From NCBI RefSeq assembly GCF_003946485.1, contig NZ_RHOJ01000001.1, positions 179,999 through 243,998 on the forward strand: a DNA stretch of 64,000 nt. The letters run 5' to 3'. Under the pieces are notes generated by a model. It was not told where the DNA came from. It did no database searches and saw only the letters and a program-made list of their open reading frames with translations. The translations under genes and the position numbers were made by a program. Below, piece by piece: positions 43,364 through 52,766 of the stretch (its first letter is position 1; every line of letters starts with the position of its first letter). The stretch is from Lacticaseibacillus jixianensis. Lineage in GTDB: Bacteria > Bacillota > Bacilli > Lactobacillales > Lactobacillaceae.

Positions 43364-44380
43364 TCACTCTGCTTGCTGCATCCCGGCTTCCGGGTAGACT
43401 TCGCAGTCGCTGGCTTGCCGCTCGGTCAAGTCATGCAGCGCCTGCAGCGCGGTGTCCACCATGTTGCGGACCGCCGTTTCGGTGTAGTAGGCGATGTGCG
43501 GGGATAAAATGACGTTGGGCATCGCCAGCAGGGTCTGCCACTGCGGGTCGGTGAAGTGCCCGGCAGCCTCGAGGGCGAGCAGGTCCGCGGTTTCGTGTTC
43601 GAACGTGTCGATCCCCACGCCGCCGAGGTGGCCGGACTGCAGGGCGGCGATCACTGCCGTCGTGGCGACCAGGTTCGGCCGGCCGGTGTTGATCAGCAGG
43701 CTGCCAGGCTTCATTCGTGCGATGGCGGCCGCGTCGATCAGGTGCGTGTTCTCCGGGGTACCAGGGACGTGCAGGGTGACGATGTCGCTGCGGCGGAGCA
43801 GTGCTTGAAACGACACCGGCTCAAACTGTAGCCGCGGCTCGGTTGAAGGGTGCGGGTCGAACGCTAAGACCGTGGCGCCGAGGCCGTTCAGACTGGCGAT
43901 TAGGCTGCTCCCAATGCGGCCGGTGCCAATGACGCCGACGGTTGAGGTGCGCAGCTCGCGGCCAATGTGGGTCGTCGCCTGCTGGTAGCAATCTGCGTGC
44001 AAGTCGCGCTGCACACGTCCAGTTTGGCGCAGCAGGTAAAGCATGTCCGCCAGGGCAAACTCGGCGATGGCGCTGGGTGAATAGGCCGGGACGTTCGTGA
44101 CGCGGACTCCGTAATGCGCGGCGGCCGCGAAATCGACGTTATCGGTGCCGGTGTTGCGCAGGGCCAGCGCCTTGATGCCCAACTGGCTCATGCGGTTAAA
44201 AACGCCGGCTTCGTAAGGCACGGTTTGAAAGCTGGTGATGCCGGTGCTGCCTGCCGCTTGGGCCACTGTTTCAGGCGTCAGCAGCGCGGTGGTTTGCACC
44301 AAGTGATCGCCCCGCTGCCGGGTCCATCGTTCGAGGTGCTGGCGCTCGTCCGGCCGCACTCCGAAGGCGGTAATTTTCAT
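43364..44380 (-). CDS. D-2-hydroxyacid dehydrogenase
   Basis: 338 residues of the D-LDH/D-HicDH family. NAD-binding motif GVIGTGRIGSSLIASLNGLGATVLAFD, active-site Arg in LINTGRPNLV, Glu region GVGIDTFEHE, catalytic His in ILSPHIAYYTE. It reduces 2-oxoacids to D-2-hydroxyacids. The C-terminus differs from classical LdhD; a hydroxyisocaproate or similar branched 2-oxoacid specificity is possible, which would suit the neighbouring ilvE, but this is inferred. ATG 44380 with GGAAG site. Single gene. Confidence 0.9.
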   Translation of the reverse strand: MKITAFGVRPDERQHLERWTRQRGDHLVQTTALLTPETVAQAAGSTGITSFQTVPYEAGVFNRMSQLGIKALALRNTGTDNVDFAAAAHYGVRVTNVPAYSPSAIAEFALADMLYLLRQTGRVQRDLHADCYQQATTHIGRELRTSTVGVIGTGRIGSSLIASLNGLGATVLAFDPHPSTEPRLQFEPVSFQALLRRSDIVTLHVPGTPENTHLIDAAAIARMKPGSLLINTGRPNLVATTAVIAALQSGHLGGVGIDTFEHETADLLALEAAGHFTDPQWQTLLAMPNVILSPHIAYYTETAVRNMVDTALQALHDLTERQASDCEVYPEAGMQQAE

Positions 44381-44499
44381 GAGGAAAAACTTCCTTCCGG
44401 GTTGGGATAGAAACCTCAGTGTAGCAGGGCCTGATCAAAAAATGAAAGCGGCTTCAGAGAGGCTTAGCAAAATCTTTGAACATCTTTATGCACAAAAGG

Positions 44500-44540
44500 G
44501 TTCACGGCGCCGCCGACTCAGCGCTGTGAACCCTTTTTTT
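44500..44540. terminator. Terminator between scrR and the dehydrogenase gene
   Basis: AAAAGGGTTCAC and GTGAACCCTTTTTTT pair around GC-rich loop; on the minus strand it ends the scrB-scrR transcript. Confidence 0.85.
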
Positions 44541-45527
44541 CTAATCGCCAAGCAGCGTGGTGCCGGCATGCAGCTCGATGGGCAAAATGTACTGCGGGTC
44601 CAGCTTCACGGCTTCGTCTTCGATGCGGCTCATCAGCAGCTCAATCATCAACTTACTCAGGGCCGGGATCGGTTGCACAATGGTCGCAAGGCCGGGATGC
44701 GTGGCGCGGACAGCGGCCGTGCCATCATAACCGACGATCTTGAGGTCACCAGGAATACTGAGACCCATGCCGCGGGCAATCTCTTCGACCATCAGGGCGG
44801 TCAGATCATCGGTGGCAAATACAGCTTCCGGCCGCTGCTCCTGGAGCAGCTGGCGCAACCTGGCCCATTTAAGCGGGGCGGCCATGCTGAAGGGGAGTTC
44901 AAGCAGGTGGGTAGGCAGCTGGTTTTGGGTCATCACCTCGCGGTAGCCGCGCAGGCGCTCATTGGTCGGGCTGAGCGGACGGTTGGCGCCGGTCACGATC
45001 CAAATGGCTTGCGCGCCGGCCTTGACGAGGGCGTTGGTGGCTAGCCGGCCGCCTTCAAAGTTGTCCGAGGACACAATGGGGATGGTGGCCCCGAGGTGGC
45101 GGTCAAAAGAGATCACCGGAGCGGCGATTTCCTCGTACTCTTTGATGGTCAGATTGTGCGTCCCGGTGATGATGCCGTCGACCTGATTGGCTAGTAGCAT
45201 CCTGACGTACGCGGCCTCTTTGGCGGCATTGTTGGCCGAGTTGCAAAGGATCACGCGGTAGTCCTGAGCGAACAGCTGATTTTCGAGGCTTTGCACCAGG
45301 TCACCGAAGAAGGGATTGCTGACGCCGGGAAAGATCAGGCCGATCAGTTTGGTGCGCTTGCCCTGCAAGGAGCGCGCCAGCGAGTTCGGCTGGTAATTCA
45401 GCGTCTTCATGGCTGCGTGCACCTTGTTGCGAGTCTTGGTGGAGATCGCACCATAGTCATTGATCACGCGTGAGACGGTGGTGATGGACACGCCGGCCAG
45501 GGCCGCGACGTCCGCTAATTTTGCCAT
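44541..45527 (-). CDS. scrR: LacI-family sucrose repressor
   Basis: 328 residues. N-terminal LacI HTH MAKLADVAALAGVSITTVSRVINDYG with hinge NSLARSLQGKRT, then a periplasmic-binding-protein-like sugar domain. ATG 45527 preferred over 45533 because AAAGGAG is 7-8 bases before it. It follows scrB by 17 bases in the same transcript. Two palindromes between scrB and scrA (46996-47010, 47051-47066) are its likely operators, so it represses both arms until sucrose-6-phosphate (or fructose) accumulates. Confidence 0.9.
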   Translation of the reverse strand: MAKLADVAALAGVSITTVSRVINDYGAISTKTRNKVHAAMKTLNYQPNSLARSLQGKRTKLIGLIFPGVSNPFFGDLVQSLENQLFAQDYRVILCNSANNAAKEAAYVRMLLANQVDGIITGTHNLTIKEYEEIAAPVISFDRHLGATIPIVSSDNFEGGRLATNALVKAGAQAIWIVTGANRPLSPTNERLRGYREVMTQNQLPTHLLELPFSMAAPLKWARLRQLLQEQRPEAVFATDDLTALMVEEIARGMGLSIPGDLKIVGYDGTAAVRATHPGLATIVQPIPALSKLMIELLMSRIEDEAVKLDPQYILPIELHAGTTLLGD

Positions 45528-45544
45528 TGTCATGCTCCTTTCGC

Positions 45545-46978
45545 CTAAAACGCTAGCCGCTGGCCACTGATATTGGCCCCCAGTGCGGCATCACAGGAGA
45601 GTCGCCAGTGTGTCGGATCGCGGGGAAAAATCCGGCCGGACGCAAAGGCCTGGCCGCAGTCCACCGCAAGCTCAAAGCTGGAGTGGTCGAGCCACAGCGT
45701 GAACGTATGGGGACCGGGATCCAAGTGCAGGGTCCGCGTCGCCTTGGCGTCCTCGGCAAACGGGACCCCAGCTTGGCTGCGATCGATCATCAGGGTGTTG
45801 GCGGTGCCATCGACCACCAGCGTCAGGCCTTCTTGTGCGTTGCCCAGCCTAATGCGGCCCGAGCGTGTCGCCGGGATGCTAATGGTGAGCTTTTCCTGTA
45901 GGTTCAGTTTATCACGCAGCGGCGCAAAAGGGGCCCCCACCAGCGGGGCGTCAAGTGGCGTTTGTGTCAGGCGCCCGTTTTGGATGTGCAGCCTGCGCAC
46001 GAGGCTGTAGCAGCCCTGCCAGCCTTCCTGGTCGCTAGGATAGGTCACATCTGGCAGGCCCATCCAGCTGACAACGAGGCTTTCGCGCCGCGGGCCGCGG
46101 GCGACCTGGGCGGCGTAGTTGTCAAAGCCACCATCGAGCAGTTGAAGCGGGCCCGGAGCGATCAACGCCGCGCGCTGCCAGTCGATGCCAGCGGCGATGA
46201 CGAACGTATTCGGGTAGCGGTTGGGGTAGGGGCAAACCGCTTGATCCATCCCCTGGGGGCAAAAGAGCAAGACCACCTTGCCGTCGACCAAGGTGAGGTT
46301 GGGGCATTCGATCATGTACCCCAGCGTGGTGCGACCGAAATCCAGCGGCCCAATCAGCCGCCATGGGCCAGTCGGCGCGGGCGCTTTGTACACCAGGATC
46401 TGCCCCTTGCGGTCTGTGCGCTGTGCGCCGATCAGGGCAAAGTAGGCCCCGGCGTGCTTGAGCACCTGCGGGTCGCGGAAGTGGGCGGTGTAGCCAGACG
46501 GTGGCGCCGCGATCAATGGTGCAGGCAACTCGGTGATGCGGCCATTTTTCGTCATCCACGCCCCCAGCTGGGTGCTTTTGCGCCCGCCGGCTGGGGTCCG
46601 GACGTTGCCGGTGTACATGAGAAATAGCCGGTCCTTGACTGGTAGCGCCGAGCCCGAGTAGACACCATGCGTGGTGTACGGGGCATGCGGGGTGAGGGCG
46701 GTGCCCAAGTCTGACCAGTGGTTCAAATCGGCGCTGGTCAGGTGGCCCCAGGACTTGAGCCCGTGCACCGGACCGAACGGAAACTGCTGCTTGAACAGGT
46801 GCCACTGATGGTTAAAGTAGGCAAAGCCGTTGGGGTCGTTGATCAGCCCGCTGGTGGGCTGAATGTGGTAGCCCTGATGCCATGCCGACTGGCGCTGCTG
46901 TTTCTGCAAGCCGGCGAGGTAGGCGGGCGAGTAGCTCTGATAAGGGGCGTACCGCTGTGCCTGATCCCATTTGATCAC
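45545..46978 (-). CDS. scrB: Sucrose-6-phosphate hydrolase (GH32)
   Basis: 477 residues. GH32 motifs in order: GLINDPNGFAYF (nucleophile Asp), FRDPQVL (transition-state Asp), YMIECPNLTL (acid/base Glu). C-terminal beta-sandwich domain. No signal peptide, so it acts inside the cell on the sucrose-6-phosphate made by the ScrA PTS, giving glucose-6-phosphate and fructose. ATG 46978 with GGAGG. Divergent from scrA; first gene of scrB-scrR. Confidence 0.94.
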   Translation of the reverse strand: MIKWDQAQRYAPYQSYSPAYLAGLQKQQRQSAWHQGYHIQPTSGLINDPNGFAYFNHQWHLFKQQFPFGPVHGLKSWGHLTSADLNHWSDLGTALTPHAPYTTHGVYSGSALPVKDRLFLMYTGNVRTPAGGRKSTQLGAWMTKNGRITELPAPLIAAPPSGYTAHFRDPQVLKHAGAYFALIGAQRTDRKGQILVYKAPAPTGPWRLIGPLDFGRTTLGYMIECPNLTLVDGKVVLLFCPQGMDQAVCPYPNRYPNTFVIAAGIDWQRAALIAPGPLQLLDGGFDNYAAQVARGPRRESLVVSWMGLPDVTYPSDQEGWQGCYSLVRRLHIQNGRLTQTPLDAPLVGAPFAPLRDKLNLQEKLTISIPATRSGRIRLGNAQEGLTLVVDGTANTLMIDRSQAGVPFAEDAKATRTLHLDPGPHTFTLWLDHSSFELAVDCGQAFASGRIFPRDPTHWRLSCDAALGANISGQRLAF

Positions 46979-46995
46979 GTGATTACCTCCTGAAT

Positions 46996-47010
46996 TGTTA
47001 AACGCTAACA
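46996..47010. promoter_or_regulatory. ScrR operator 1
   Basis: Perfect palindrome TGTTA-AACGC-TAACA, next to the scrB start. LacI-type operators are of this kind. Confidence 0.7.
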
Positions 47011-47050
47011 GTTATATTTTAACACAGAATGAAAGGCCATCCGCGCAAAA

Positions 47051-47089
47051 TGATAAACGTTTGACAATTATTTCGGAGACGCTTACACT
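47051..47089 (+). promoter_or_regulatory. scrA promoter with ScrR operator 2
   Basis: TTGACA (47061-47066), 17-base spacer, TACACT (47084-47089). The palindromic TGATAAACGTTTGACA (47051-47066) covers the -35 box, so a bound repressor would block polymerase. Confidence 0.75.
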
Positions 47090-47133
47090 TAATTTGAGCT
47101 CACCAAACAAGCAATAGAAACGGGGGAATTATC

Positions 47134-49089
47134 ATGGATCATCGACAAGCGGCCAAAGACATTCTGGCTCAGGTTGGCGAACATAATATTGCGGCTGCCG
47201 CGCACTGTGCGACCCGCTTGCGGCTCGTGGTCAAAGACGAGCACAAGATCGACCAAAAGGCCCTGGATGCCAATCCGGCCGTCAAGGGGACGTTCAGAGT
47301 CAATGGCCAGTACCAGATCATTATTGGACCAGGGGATGTGGACAAGGTTTACGCTGAGCTGATCAAGCTCACTGGCCTCAAGGAGGCCACACCGGATGAT
47401 TTGAAGACCGTCGCGGCCAGCGGAAAGAAAGATAACCCGCTAATGGCGCTAGTCAAAGTGCTTTCCGACATTTTTGTGCCACTGATCCCGGCGTTGGTGG
47501 CCGGTGGGCTGCTGATGGCCCTTAACAACGTGCTGACCTCGCCGGGCTTGTTCGGGGTCAAGTCGCTGGTCGACATGTATCCCGGCATCAGTGGCATTGC
47601 GGGGATGGTCAACACCTTTGCCTCAGCACCGTTCGCCTTTCTGCCGATCCTGCTCGGCTTTTCGGCCGCGCGGCGGTTCGGCGGCAACGCCTTCCTGGGC
47701 GCGACAATGGGCATGATCATGGTGATGCCCTCCCTGGTCAACGGTTATGACGTGGCCAACGCCCTGGCGACGGGCAAGATGACGTACTGGAACATTTTCG
47801 GCTGGAACATTGCCGAAGCCGGCTACCAAGGCCAAGTCCTGCCTGTGCTGGTGGCGGTACTGATCCTGGCGACGGTTGAAAAGTGGTTGCACGGTAAGAT
47901 GCCCGCGACCCTGGACTTCATCTTTACGCCGATGATCAGCATCATCTTTACGGCGTTCATCACCGTCGCTTTCGTCGGGCCGGTCCTGCGTTTGGTCGGG
48001 GATGGGCTGACCAACGGTCTGGTCGCGCTGTACGATGCCTCCGGGTTTGTGGGTTCGACGATCTTCGGGCTGGTGTACTCACCGATCGTTATCACGGGGC
48101 TGCATCAGAGTTTCCCGGCGATCGAGACGCAGCTGCTGGCCGACATTGCCAAAACTGGCGGGGACTTCTTCTTCCCCATCGCCTCCATGGCCAATGCCGC
48201 GCAGGGTGCAGCGTGCCTGGCGATTTTCTTCCTGACTAAGGATAAGAAGGAAAAAGGGCTCGCTTCGTCCTCAGGCGTTTCCGCCTTGCTGGGGATCACT
48301 GAGCCGGCGATCTTCGGGGTCAACTTGAAGAAACGCTACCCGTTCTTCATTGCCCTGATTGGCAGTGCCGTGGGCTGCTTCATCGTCGGGTTGTTCGGCA
48401 TTCGCTCCAGCGCGCTTGGGGCGGCCGGTTTGATCGGTTTTATCTCGTTTCCGGTGAAGTATTACGCGCCATTTTTCCTGGCGATCGCCCTGAGTATCGT
48501 GGTGGCCTTCACGGGCACCTTCCTGTACGGCAAGCGGGTGATGGCGAAGACGCCTGACGATTCTGCTGCCGCAGCGGACGCCCCGGTGGCTTCGGCCATT
48601 GGCGATGAGGTGATCGCCGCGCCGGTCTCCGGCACCCCGATCAGCCTCAAGGCGGTGAACGATCAGGTTTTCGCGACGCAGATGATGGGCAAGGGCGCCG
48701 CCATCGTGCCGACTGACGACACGATTTATGCGCCAGTCGCCGGCACCATCACGGTTGCTTACCCAACGATGCACGCGTACGGGATCAAAGCGGACAACGG
48801 GGCAGAGGTGCTGATCCACCTCGGGATCGATACCGTCAAGCTAGGTGGCCAGTACTTCACGACTGCCGTCACCCAAGGCCAGCACGTCCAACTGGGCGAT
48901 GTGCTTGGGACGGCGGACATTGCCGCCATCAAAGCGGCAGGCTATGACCCGACGGTGATGGTCGTCGTGACGAACACCCCGGCCTTTGGCGCCGTTAACC
49001 GCATCGACACTGATCAGGTGACCCATGCTCAGCCGCTTGTGGCCTTGACGCGGCCAACCGACGAGATGCCGGTCGCTGCCGCACTTTAA
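47134..49089 (+). CDS. scrA: Sucrose PTS transporter, EIIBCA
   Basis: 651 residues in three domains. IIB (about 1-85): phosphorylated Cys in [14 protein letters not shown] (about 105-460): about 10 membrane segments with sugar motif [15 protein letters not shown] (about 495-640): active His in [13 protein letters not shown]. It imports sucrose and phosphorylates it to sucrose-6-phosphate. ATG 47134 with GGGGG site. Sucrose is inferred from the divergent scrB gene and from family resemblance. Terminator at 49103. Confidence 0.94.
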   Translation: MDHRQAAKDILAQVGEHNIAAAAHCATRLRLVVKDEHKIDQKALDANPAVKGTFRVNGQYQIIIGPGDVDKVYAELIKLTGLKEATPDDLKTVAASGKKDNPLMALVKVLSDIFVPLIPALVAGGLLMALNNVLTSPGLFGVKSLVDMYPGISGIAGMVNTFASAPFAFLPILLGFSAARRFGGNAFLGATMGMIMVMPSLVNGYDVANALATGKMTYWNIFGWNIAEAGYQGQVLPVLVAVLILATVEKWLHGKMPATLDFIFTPMISIIFTAFITVAFVGPVLRLVGDGLTNGLVALYDASGFVGSTIFGLVYSPIVITGLHQSFPAIETQLLADIAKTGGDFFFPIASMANAAQGAACLAIFFLTKDKKEKGLASSSGVSALLGITEPAIFGVNLKKRYPFFIALIGSAVGCFIVGLFGIRSSALGAAGLIGFISFPVKYYAPFFLAIALSIVVAFTGTFLYGKRVMAKTPDDSAAAADAPVASAIGDEVIAAPVSGTPISLKAVNDQVFATQMMGKGAAIVPTDDTIYAPVAGTITVAYPTMHAYGIKADNGAEVLIHLGIDTVKLGGQYFTTAVTQGQHVQLGDVLGTADIAAIKAAGYDPTVMVVVTNTPAFGAVNRIDTDQVTHAQPLVALTRPTDEMPVAAAL

Positions 49090-49102
49090 AGCACCCGCAA
49101 AC

Positions 49103-49146
49103 CACCCGCAACCACCGGCCAGGCCGGCGCTTACGGGTGGTTTTGG
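49103..49146 (+). terminator. scrA terminator
   Basis: AACCACCCG pairs with CGGGTGGTT around a GC-rich loop, then TTGGTTT. Confidence 0.75.
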
Positions 49147-49218
49147 TTTGTCGAAACGCTTTGGCAAGCGCGGGGGAAAGCGCTACACTAGAGAGTAAAT
49201 CAGTATCAAGGAGCAGCT

Positions 49219-50145
49219 ATGGAATCCGAAATGAACTACTACAAGTTCAGCCGCACGGAATGGGCGAACTTTCACGCGCATAATTTTGCCTCGGTCACCG
49301 ATGATGAGCTGGCGCAGTTGCGCTCGCTGAACGATGTCATCAGCATGGACGATGTGAAGACGATTTACTCGCCGCTTCGCCACCTGATCCACATCCGCTA
49401 CAAGGACTACCAAGACGACGAGCGCACGCTGGCCCAGTTTTTGAGCCTGCCGTACCACAGCCACCCGTTCATCATCGGGATCTGCGGCTCAGTGGCGGTG
49501 GGCAAAAGCACCACGGCCCGGTTGCTGCAGCTGCTGCTGTCGCGGGCCTATCCCGACCGCCGCATCCAAATGATCACCACCGACGGCTTTTTGTACGCGA
49601 ACGCCGAACTGGAGAAGCGCGGCATTTTGGCGCGCAAGGGGTTCCCGGAAAGCTACGACATGGACCTGCTGATTCATTTTCTCAACAACGTCAAAAACAA
49701 TACCGGGGTCGTGCGGGCGCCGAAGTACAGCCACCAGATCTACGACATCGTGCCCGGCGAGCAGGAGGTCATCGACCATCCGGACATCCTGATCGTCGAA
49801 GGTATCAATGTGCTCCAGCTACCGAGCCAGCAGCCGATTTACATCAGCGACTACTTCGACTTTTCCATTTACGTCGATGCCGATCCCAAGGACATCGAGC
49901 AGTGGTACCTGGAGCGGTTCGGGATGCTGCTGGACACGGCGTTCACCGACCCGACCAACTACTATTACCAGTACGCGATCGGCAACCGCGCGGACGCGTT
50001 CGCCATGGCCAAGCAGGTGTGGCAAGACGTCAATTTGAAGAACCTGAACGAGTACATCCTGCCGACCAAGAGCCGCGCCGACGTGATCTTGCACAAAACG
50101 GCGAACCATCTGATCGATCAGGTCGAGCTGCGCAAGTTCAACTGA
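49219..50145 (+). CDS. coaA: Pantothenate kinase (type I)
   Basis: 308 residues, the usual length. P-loop GICGSVAVGKSTTARLLQ, then ITTDGFLYANAELEKRGILARKGFPESYD, the family pantothenate-binding block, and VVRAPKYSHQIYDIV. It commits pantothenate to coenzyme A synthesis. ATG 49219 with AAGGAG. Own promoter (TACACT near 49182). guaA follows from a separate promoter. Confidence 0.95.
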   Translation: MESEMNYYKFSRTEWANFHAHNFASVTDDELAQLRSLNDVISMDDVKTIYSPLRHLIHIRYKDYQDDERTLAQFLSLPYHSHPFIIGICGSVAVGKSTTARLLQLLLSRAYPDRRIQMITTDGFLYANAELEKRGILARKGFPESYDMDLLIHFLNNVKNNTGVVRAPKYSHQIYDIVPGEQEVIDHPDILIVEGINVLQLPSQQPIYISDYFDFSIYVDADPKDIEQWYLERFGMLLDTAFTDPTNYYYQYAIGNRADAFAMAKQVWQDVNLKNLNEYILPTKSRADVILHKTANHLIDQVELRKFN

Positions 50146-50166
50146 TGAGGCTTTTCTCATCGAGAA

Positions 50167-50195
50167 TTGACCGGCACCAGTTTTTTCCGTATAGT
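50167..50195 (+). promoter_or_regulatory. guaA promoter
   Basis: TTGACC, 17-base spacer, TATAGT. No purine riboswitch or G-box palindrome is visible in the short leader. Confidence 0.7.
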
Positions 50196-50229
50196 AGTAA
50201 CAATTCAACACAAGGGAGTGTGGGCACAC

Positions 50230-51780
50230 TTGGCAAACCAGAGCCAGGACTACGACAAGATTATCGTCCTCGATTATGGCAGTCAGTACAATCAGTTGAT
50301 CACGCGGCGCATCCGTGAATTCGGCGTTTATTCCGAGCTCAAACCGCATACGATCACGGCAGAAGAAGTACGCAAAATCGCGCCAAAAGGGATCATTTTT
50401 TCCGGCGGGCCAAACTCGGTGTACGATGATGGCGCGCTTGGCGTGGACGACGAGATCTTTAACCTGGGGATCCCGATCCTGGGCGTCTGCTACGGCATGC
50501 AGCTGATGGCCCAGCGACTTGGCGGCGACGTGGAACCGGCGGCCGACCGCGAATACGGCAAGACGGACATCACCGTCACCGACCAGGCGGCCAAGTTGTT
50601 CCAGGACCTGCCGACGACGCAGACCGTATGGATGAGCCACGGCGACTTGGTGCAAAAGGCGCCGGCCGGCTTCCGCGTGACGGCAACGTCCCAGAACTGC
50701 CCGATCTCCGCGATGGACGACGATGCCCGCAAATTTTACGGGATTCAGTTCCACGCCGAGGTGCAAAACACCCGGTACGGCCACGAGATCCTGCACCATT
50801 TTGCCTTCGACGTCTGCGGCGCGCAGGCCAACTGGAACATGGGTGACTTCATCGATGACCAGATCAAGGCCATCCGCGCCGAAGTCGGCGATAAGCAAGT
50901 CCTGCTCGGCCTGTCCGGCGGCGTGGACAGCTCGGTCGTCGCAGCGCTGCTCAACAAGGCGATCGGCGACCAGCTGACCTGCATCTTTGTTGACCACGGC
51001 CTGCTGCGCAAGAACGAAGCGGACCAGGTCATGGTCAGCCTGAACGGCCGCTTGGGCGTCAAGATCATCAAGGTCAACGCGGCGGACCGGTTCTTGGGCG
51101 ACCTTAAAGGGGTCACCGATCCGGAGCAAAAGCGCAAGATCATCGGCCGCGACTTCATCGAGGTCTTCAATGATGAAGCCCGCAAGCTGCATGGGATCGA
51201 ATACCTGGCCCAGGGTACGTTGTACACCGACGTGGTCGAGTCCGGCACCGATACCGCGCAGACCATCAAGTCGCACCACAACGTCGGCGGCCTGCCGAAG
51301 GACCTTCAGTTTAAGCTGATCGAGCCCTTGAACAAGCTGTTCAAGGACGAGGCCCGCGAACTGGGTGAACGCCTGGGCTTGCCGCATGACCTCGTTTGGC
51401 GCCAGCCGTTCCCTGGCCCCGGCCTGGGCATCCGGGTCCTTGGTGAGGTCACCAAGGATAAGCTGGAGATCGTCCGCGAATCCGACTGGGTCCTGCGCGA
51501 TGAGATCGCCAAGGCCGGGCTGCAGGAGAAAATCTGGCAGTACTTCACCGTCCTGCCAGGCTTCCGTTCAGTCGGCGTGATGGGGGATGGCCGCACCTAC
51601 GACTACACCATCGCGATCCGCGCCATCACGTCCATCGACGGCATGACCGCCGACTTCGCCCGCATCGATTGGGATGTGCTGCAGAAAATTTCTGCGCGCA
51701 TCGTCAACGAGGTCGGCCACGTCAACCGCGTCGTGTACGACATCACGAGCAAGCCGCCCGCAACCGTGGAGTGGGAATAA
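50230..51780 (+). CDS. guaA: GMP synthase (glutamine-hydrolysing)
   Basis: 516 residues from TTG 50230 (AAGGGAG upstream), matching the usual start region ahead of [14 protein letters not shown]. GATase domain with nucleophile Cys in LGVCYGMQ and His in HAEVQ; ATP pyrophosphatase P-loop [15 protein letters not shown]-terminal dimer domain ending in VEWE. Converts XMP to GMP. The last codons and the stop form the attachment site of the element that follows; the coding sequence is intact. The native terminator region now lies beyond the element or has been replaced by the one at 51879. Confidence 0.96.
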   Translation: MANQSQDYDKIIVLDYGSQYNQLITRRIREFGVYSELKPHTITAEEVRKIAPKGIIFSGGPNSVYDDGALGVDDEIFNLGIPILGVCYGMQLMAQRLGGDVEPAADREYGKTDITVTDQAAKLFQDLPTTQTVWMSHGDLVQKAPAGFRVTATSQNCPISAMDDDARKFYGIQFHAEVQNTRYGHEILHHFAFDVCGAQANWNMGDFIDDQIKAIRAEVGDKQVLLGLSGGVDSSVVAALLNKAIGDQLTCIFVDHGLLRKNEADQVMVSLNGRLGVKIIKVNAADRFLGDLKGVTDPEQKRKIIGRDFIEVFNDEARKLHGIEYLAQGTLYTDVVESGTDTAQTIKSHHNVGGLPKDLQFKLIEPLNKLFKDEARELGERLGLPHDLVWRQPFPGPGLGIRVLGEVTKDKLEIVRESDWVLRDEIAKAGLQEKIWQYFTVLPGFRSVGVMGDGRTYDYTIAIRAITSIDGMTADFARIDWDVLQKISARIVNEVGHVNRVVYDITSKPPATVEWE

Positions 51781-51925
51781 AAGGTACATGTAAATTGAAC
51801 CCGGAATGTTGATTTAACGGCATTTTCGGAAGATACAATGGATACGATTGGTGGGGAATATGTTACGTTCCCCGCCAAAATCCCCGCCAAGTTTGGGCCG
51901 AATGAGGGCTGGACTGGCGGGGATT
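51769..51925. repeat. attL and left copy of the ~155-bp end repeat
   Basis: Core GAGTGGGAATAAAA spans the guaA stop. The following stretch, with GATTTAACGGCATTTTCGG, GATACAA.GGATACGATTGG, AAAATCCCCGCCAA and TTGGGCCGA.TGAGGGCT, recurs at 63749-63916 at roughly 75-80% identity. Confidence 0.85.
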
Positions 51926-51928
51926 TTT
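51879..51928 (+). terminator. Long-stem terminator after guaA
   Basis: AATCCCCGCCA / TGGCGGGGATT stem with a T run; likely ends the guaA transcript now that the element sits there. Confidence 0.7.
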
Positions 51929-52000
51929 GTGATTTTACGACACTACCCAGGTGTTAAAAAAATATGAGTTAAAATAAATTCGCTGACAGCTGAAATAAGT

Positions 52001-52028
52001 TTGACTATATGGCAAAACGGCGTATACT
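52001..52028 (+). promoter_or_regulatory. Promoter of the retron-like module
   Basis: TTGACT (52001-52006), 16-base spacer, TATACT (52023-52028). Transcription would begin near 52035, before the structured stretch. Confidence 0.7.
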
Positions 52029-52036
52029 GAGCTTAT

Positions 52037-52292
52037 CAACTTATTGGTATTCCCTACTGCAAATGGAGCAGAACTTATGCTCGAGGACTCATTGATGGAG
52101 TCTATCCCTTGTCCGGACGCAGAGCCTGGACGTCGCCTGCCGGCGGCGCCCGGCCCTGAGCCCAAGGGGCGGGCTCAGGCCCGAAATTGCAGGGATCAGC
52201 TTCTCCAAAGACCAGACCTTTCTAAGGGGAGTCGCTAAAGCGGCTGGAAAGGAGAGTTGTCAATGATGACTCGTAAAGAAAAAAATAAGTTG
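52037..52292 (+). ncRNA. Candidate retron msr-msd RNA
   Basis: About 225 bases without a likely gene but with many hairpins: CTGC/GCAG and GAGCA/TGCTC (52056-52082), GACTC/GAGTC (about 52086-52102), a strong GC stem CCTGAGCCC/GGGCTCAGG (52155-52179) unlike the AT-rich surroundings, and AGTCGC/GCGGCT (52230-52245). CAACTTATT (52037-52045) is fully complementary to AATAAGTTG (52284-52292), which could be the a1/a2 pair that frames a retron RNA. The 3' arm lies inside the small ORF at 52263, so one of the two calls may need adjusting. Upstream position and size fit retrons, but the boundaries and branching G are not established. Confidence 0.4.
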
Positions 52293-52424
52293 CATTTGGA
52301 GAAGCGTGTTTCGAACCGCCGTGAGGCTAAAAAATGGGCAGTGTTTCTGATTCACACACTGGAGGTTATCTTAAGAGTGATTAACCTTTTCCATAAAATT
52401 GGTGCCAGCCTTGGCTGGTTTTAG
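52263..52424 (+). CDS. Small basic/hydrophobic protein
   Basis: 53 residues, double ATG at 52263/52266 with AAAGGAG upstream. N-terminal half is strongly basic (TRKEKNKLHLEKRVSNRREAKK), C-terminal half hydrophobic and amphipathic (WAVFLIHTLEVILRVINLF). This is the layout of membrane-acting toxins and of some small leader proteins. It lies between the structured RNA and the XRE-RT pair. No homologue recognised. Confidence 0.5.
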   Translation: MMTRKEKNKLHLEKRVSNRREAKKWAVFLIHTLEVILRVINLFHKIGASLGWF

Positions 52425-52437
52425 CGGCGGGGAGGCG

Positions 52438-52462
52438 AAGCAGTCCCTGCTATTTTTTTACA
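52438..52462 (+). terminator. Weak terminator before the XRE gene
   Basis: AGCAG-TCC-CTGCT followed by ATTTTTTT. Short stem; would allow partial readthrough into XRE-RT. Confidence 0.4.
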
Positions 52463-52481
52463 CGATGAAAGGAGAAATATC

Positions 52482-52766
52482 ATGTATGGTCAGACTCTAA
52501 AGCAATTGCGGACGGTTTTTGGATACTCCGCAAAGGATATGAGCAAGGAGTTAGATCTCTCTGCAAGCTATTTGTCAGAAATAGAGAATGGCAAGAAGAC
52601 GCCTTCTCTTCAGATTCTTGAGTCTTATGCGCGAGTTTTTAATATGAAGTTGTCGACAATTGTTCTTCTTACAGAAGAGCAGGATAAGCTCTCCGAAGAA
52701 GGAAAAGGTAAAATATTTGTCCGTCAGATGATGTTAAAAACCTTGGCAAAATATGGAGAAGTATAG
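52482..52766 (+). CDS. XRE-family HTH protein, partner of the reverse transcriptase
   Basis: 94 residues. One Cro/C1-type HTH domain (about 5-62): LKQLRTVFGYSAKDMSKELDLS, then ASYLSEIENGKKTPSLQIL as recognition helix. The last 30 residues form a charged helix. ATG 52482 with AAGGAG. Its TAG is directly followed by the ATG of the reverse transcriptase, with the latter's GGAG inside this gene, so the two are translated together. HTH partners occur in several retron types. GC content is far below that of the chromosome. It may repress its own promoter at 52001. Confidence 0.85.
   Translation: MYGQTLKQLRTVFGYSAKDMSKELDLSASYLSEIENGKKTPSLQILESYARVFNMKLSTIVLLTEEQDKLSEEGKGKIFVRQMMLKTLAKYGEV

Noticed and set aside
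52121..52190. GC-rich stem at the element's left end as a second oriT or single-strand origin
   Set aside because: It has no CCCCC/GGGGG nick-like sequence and is far from the MobT/Rep gene; RNA function next to the RT is more likely, although not proven.
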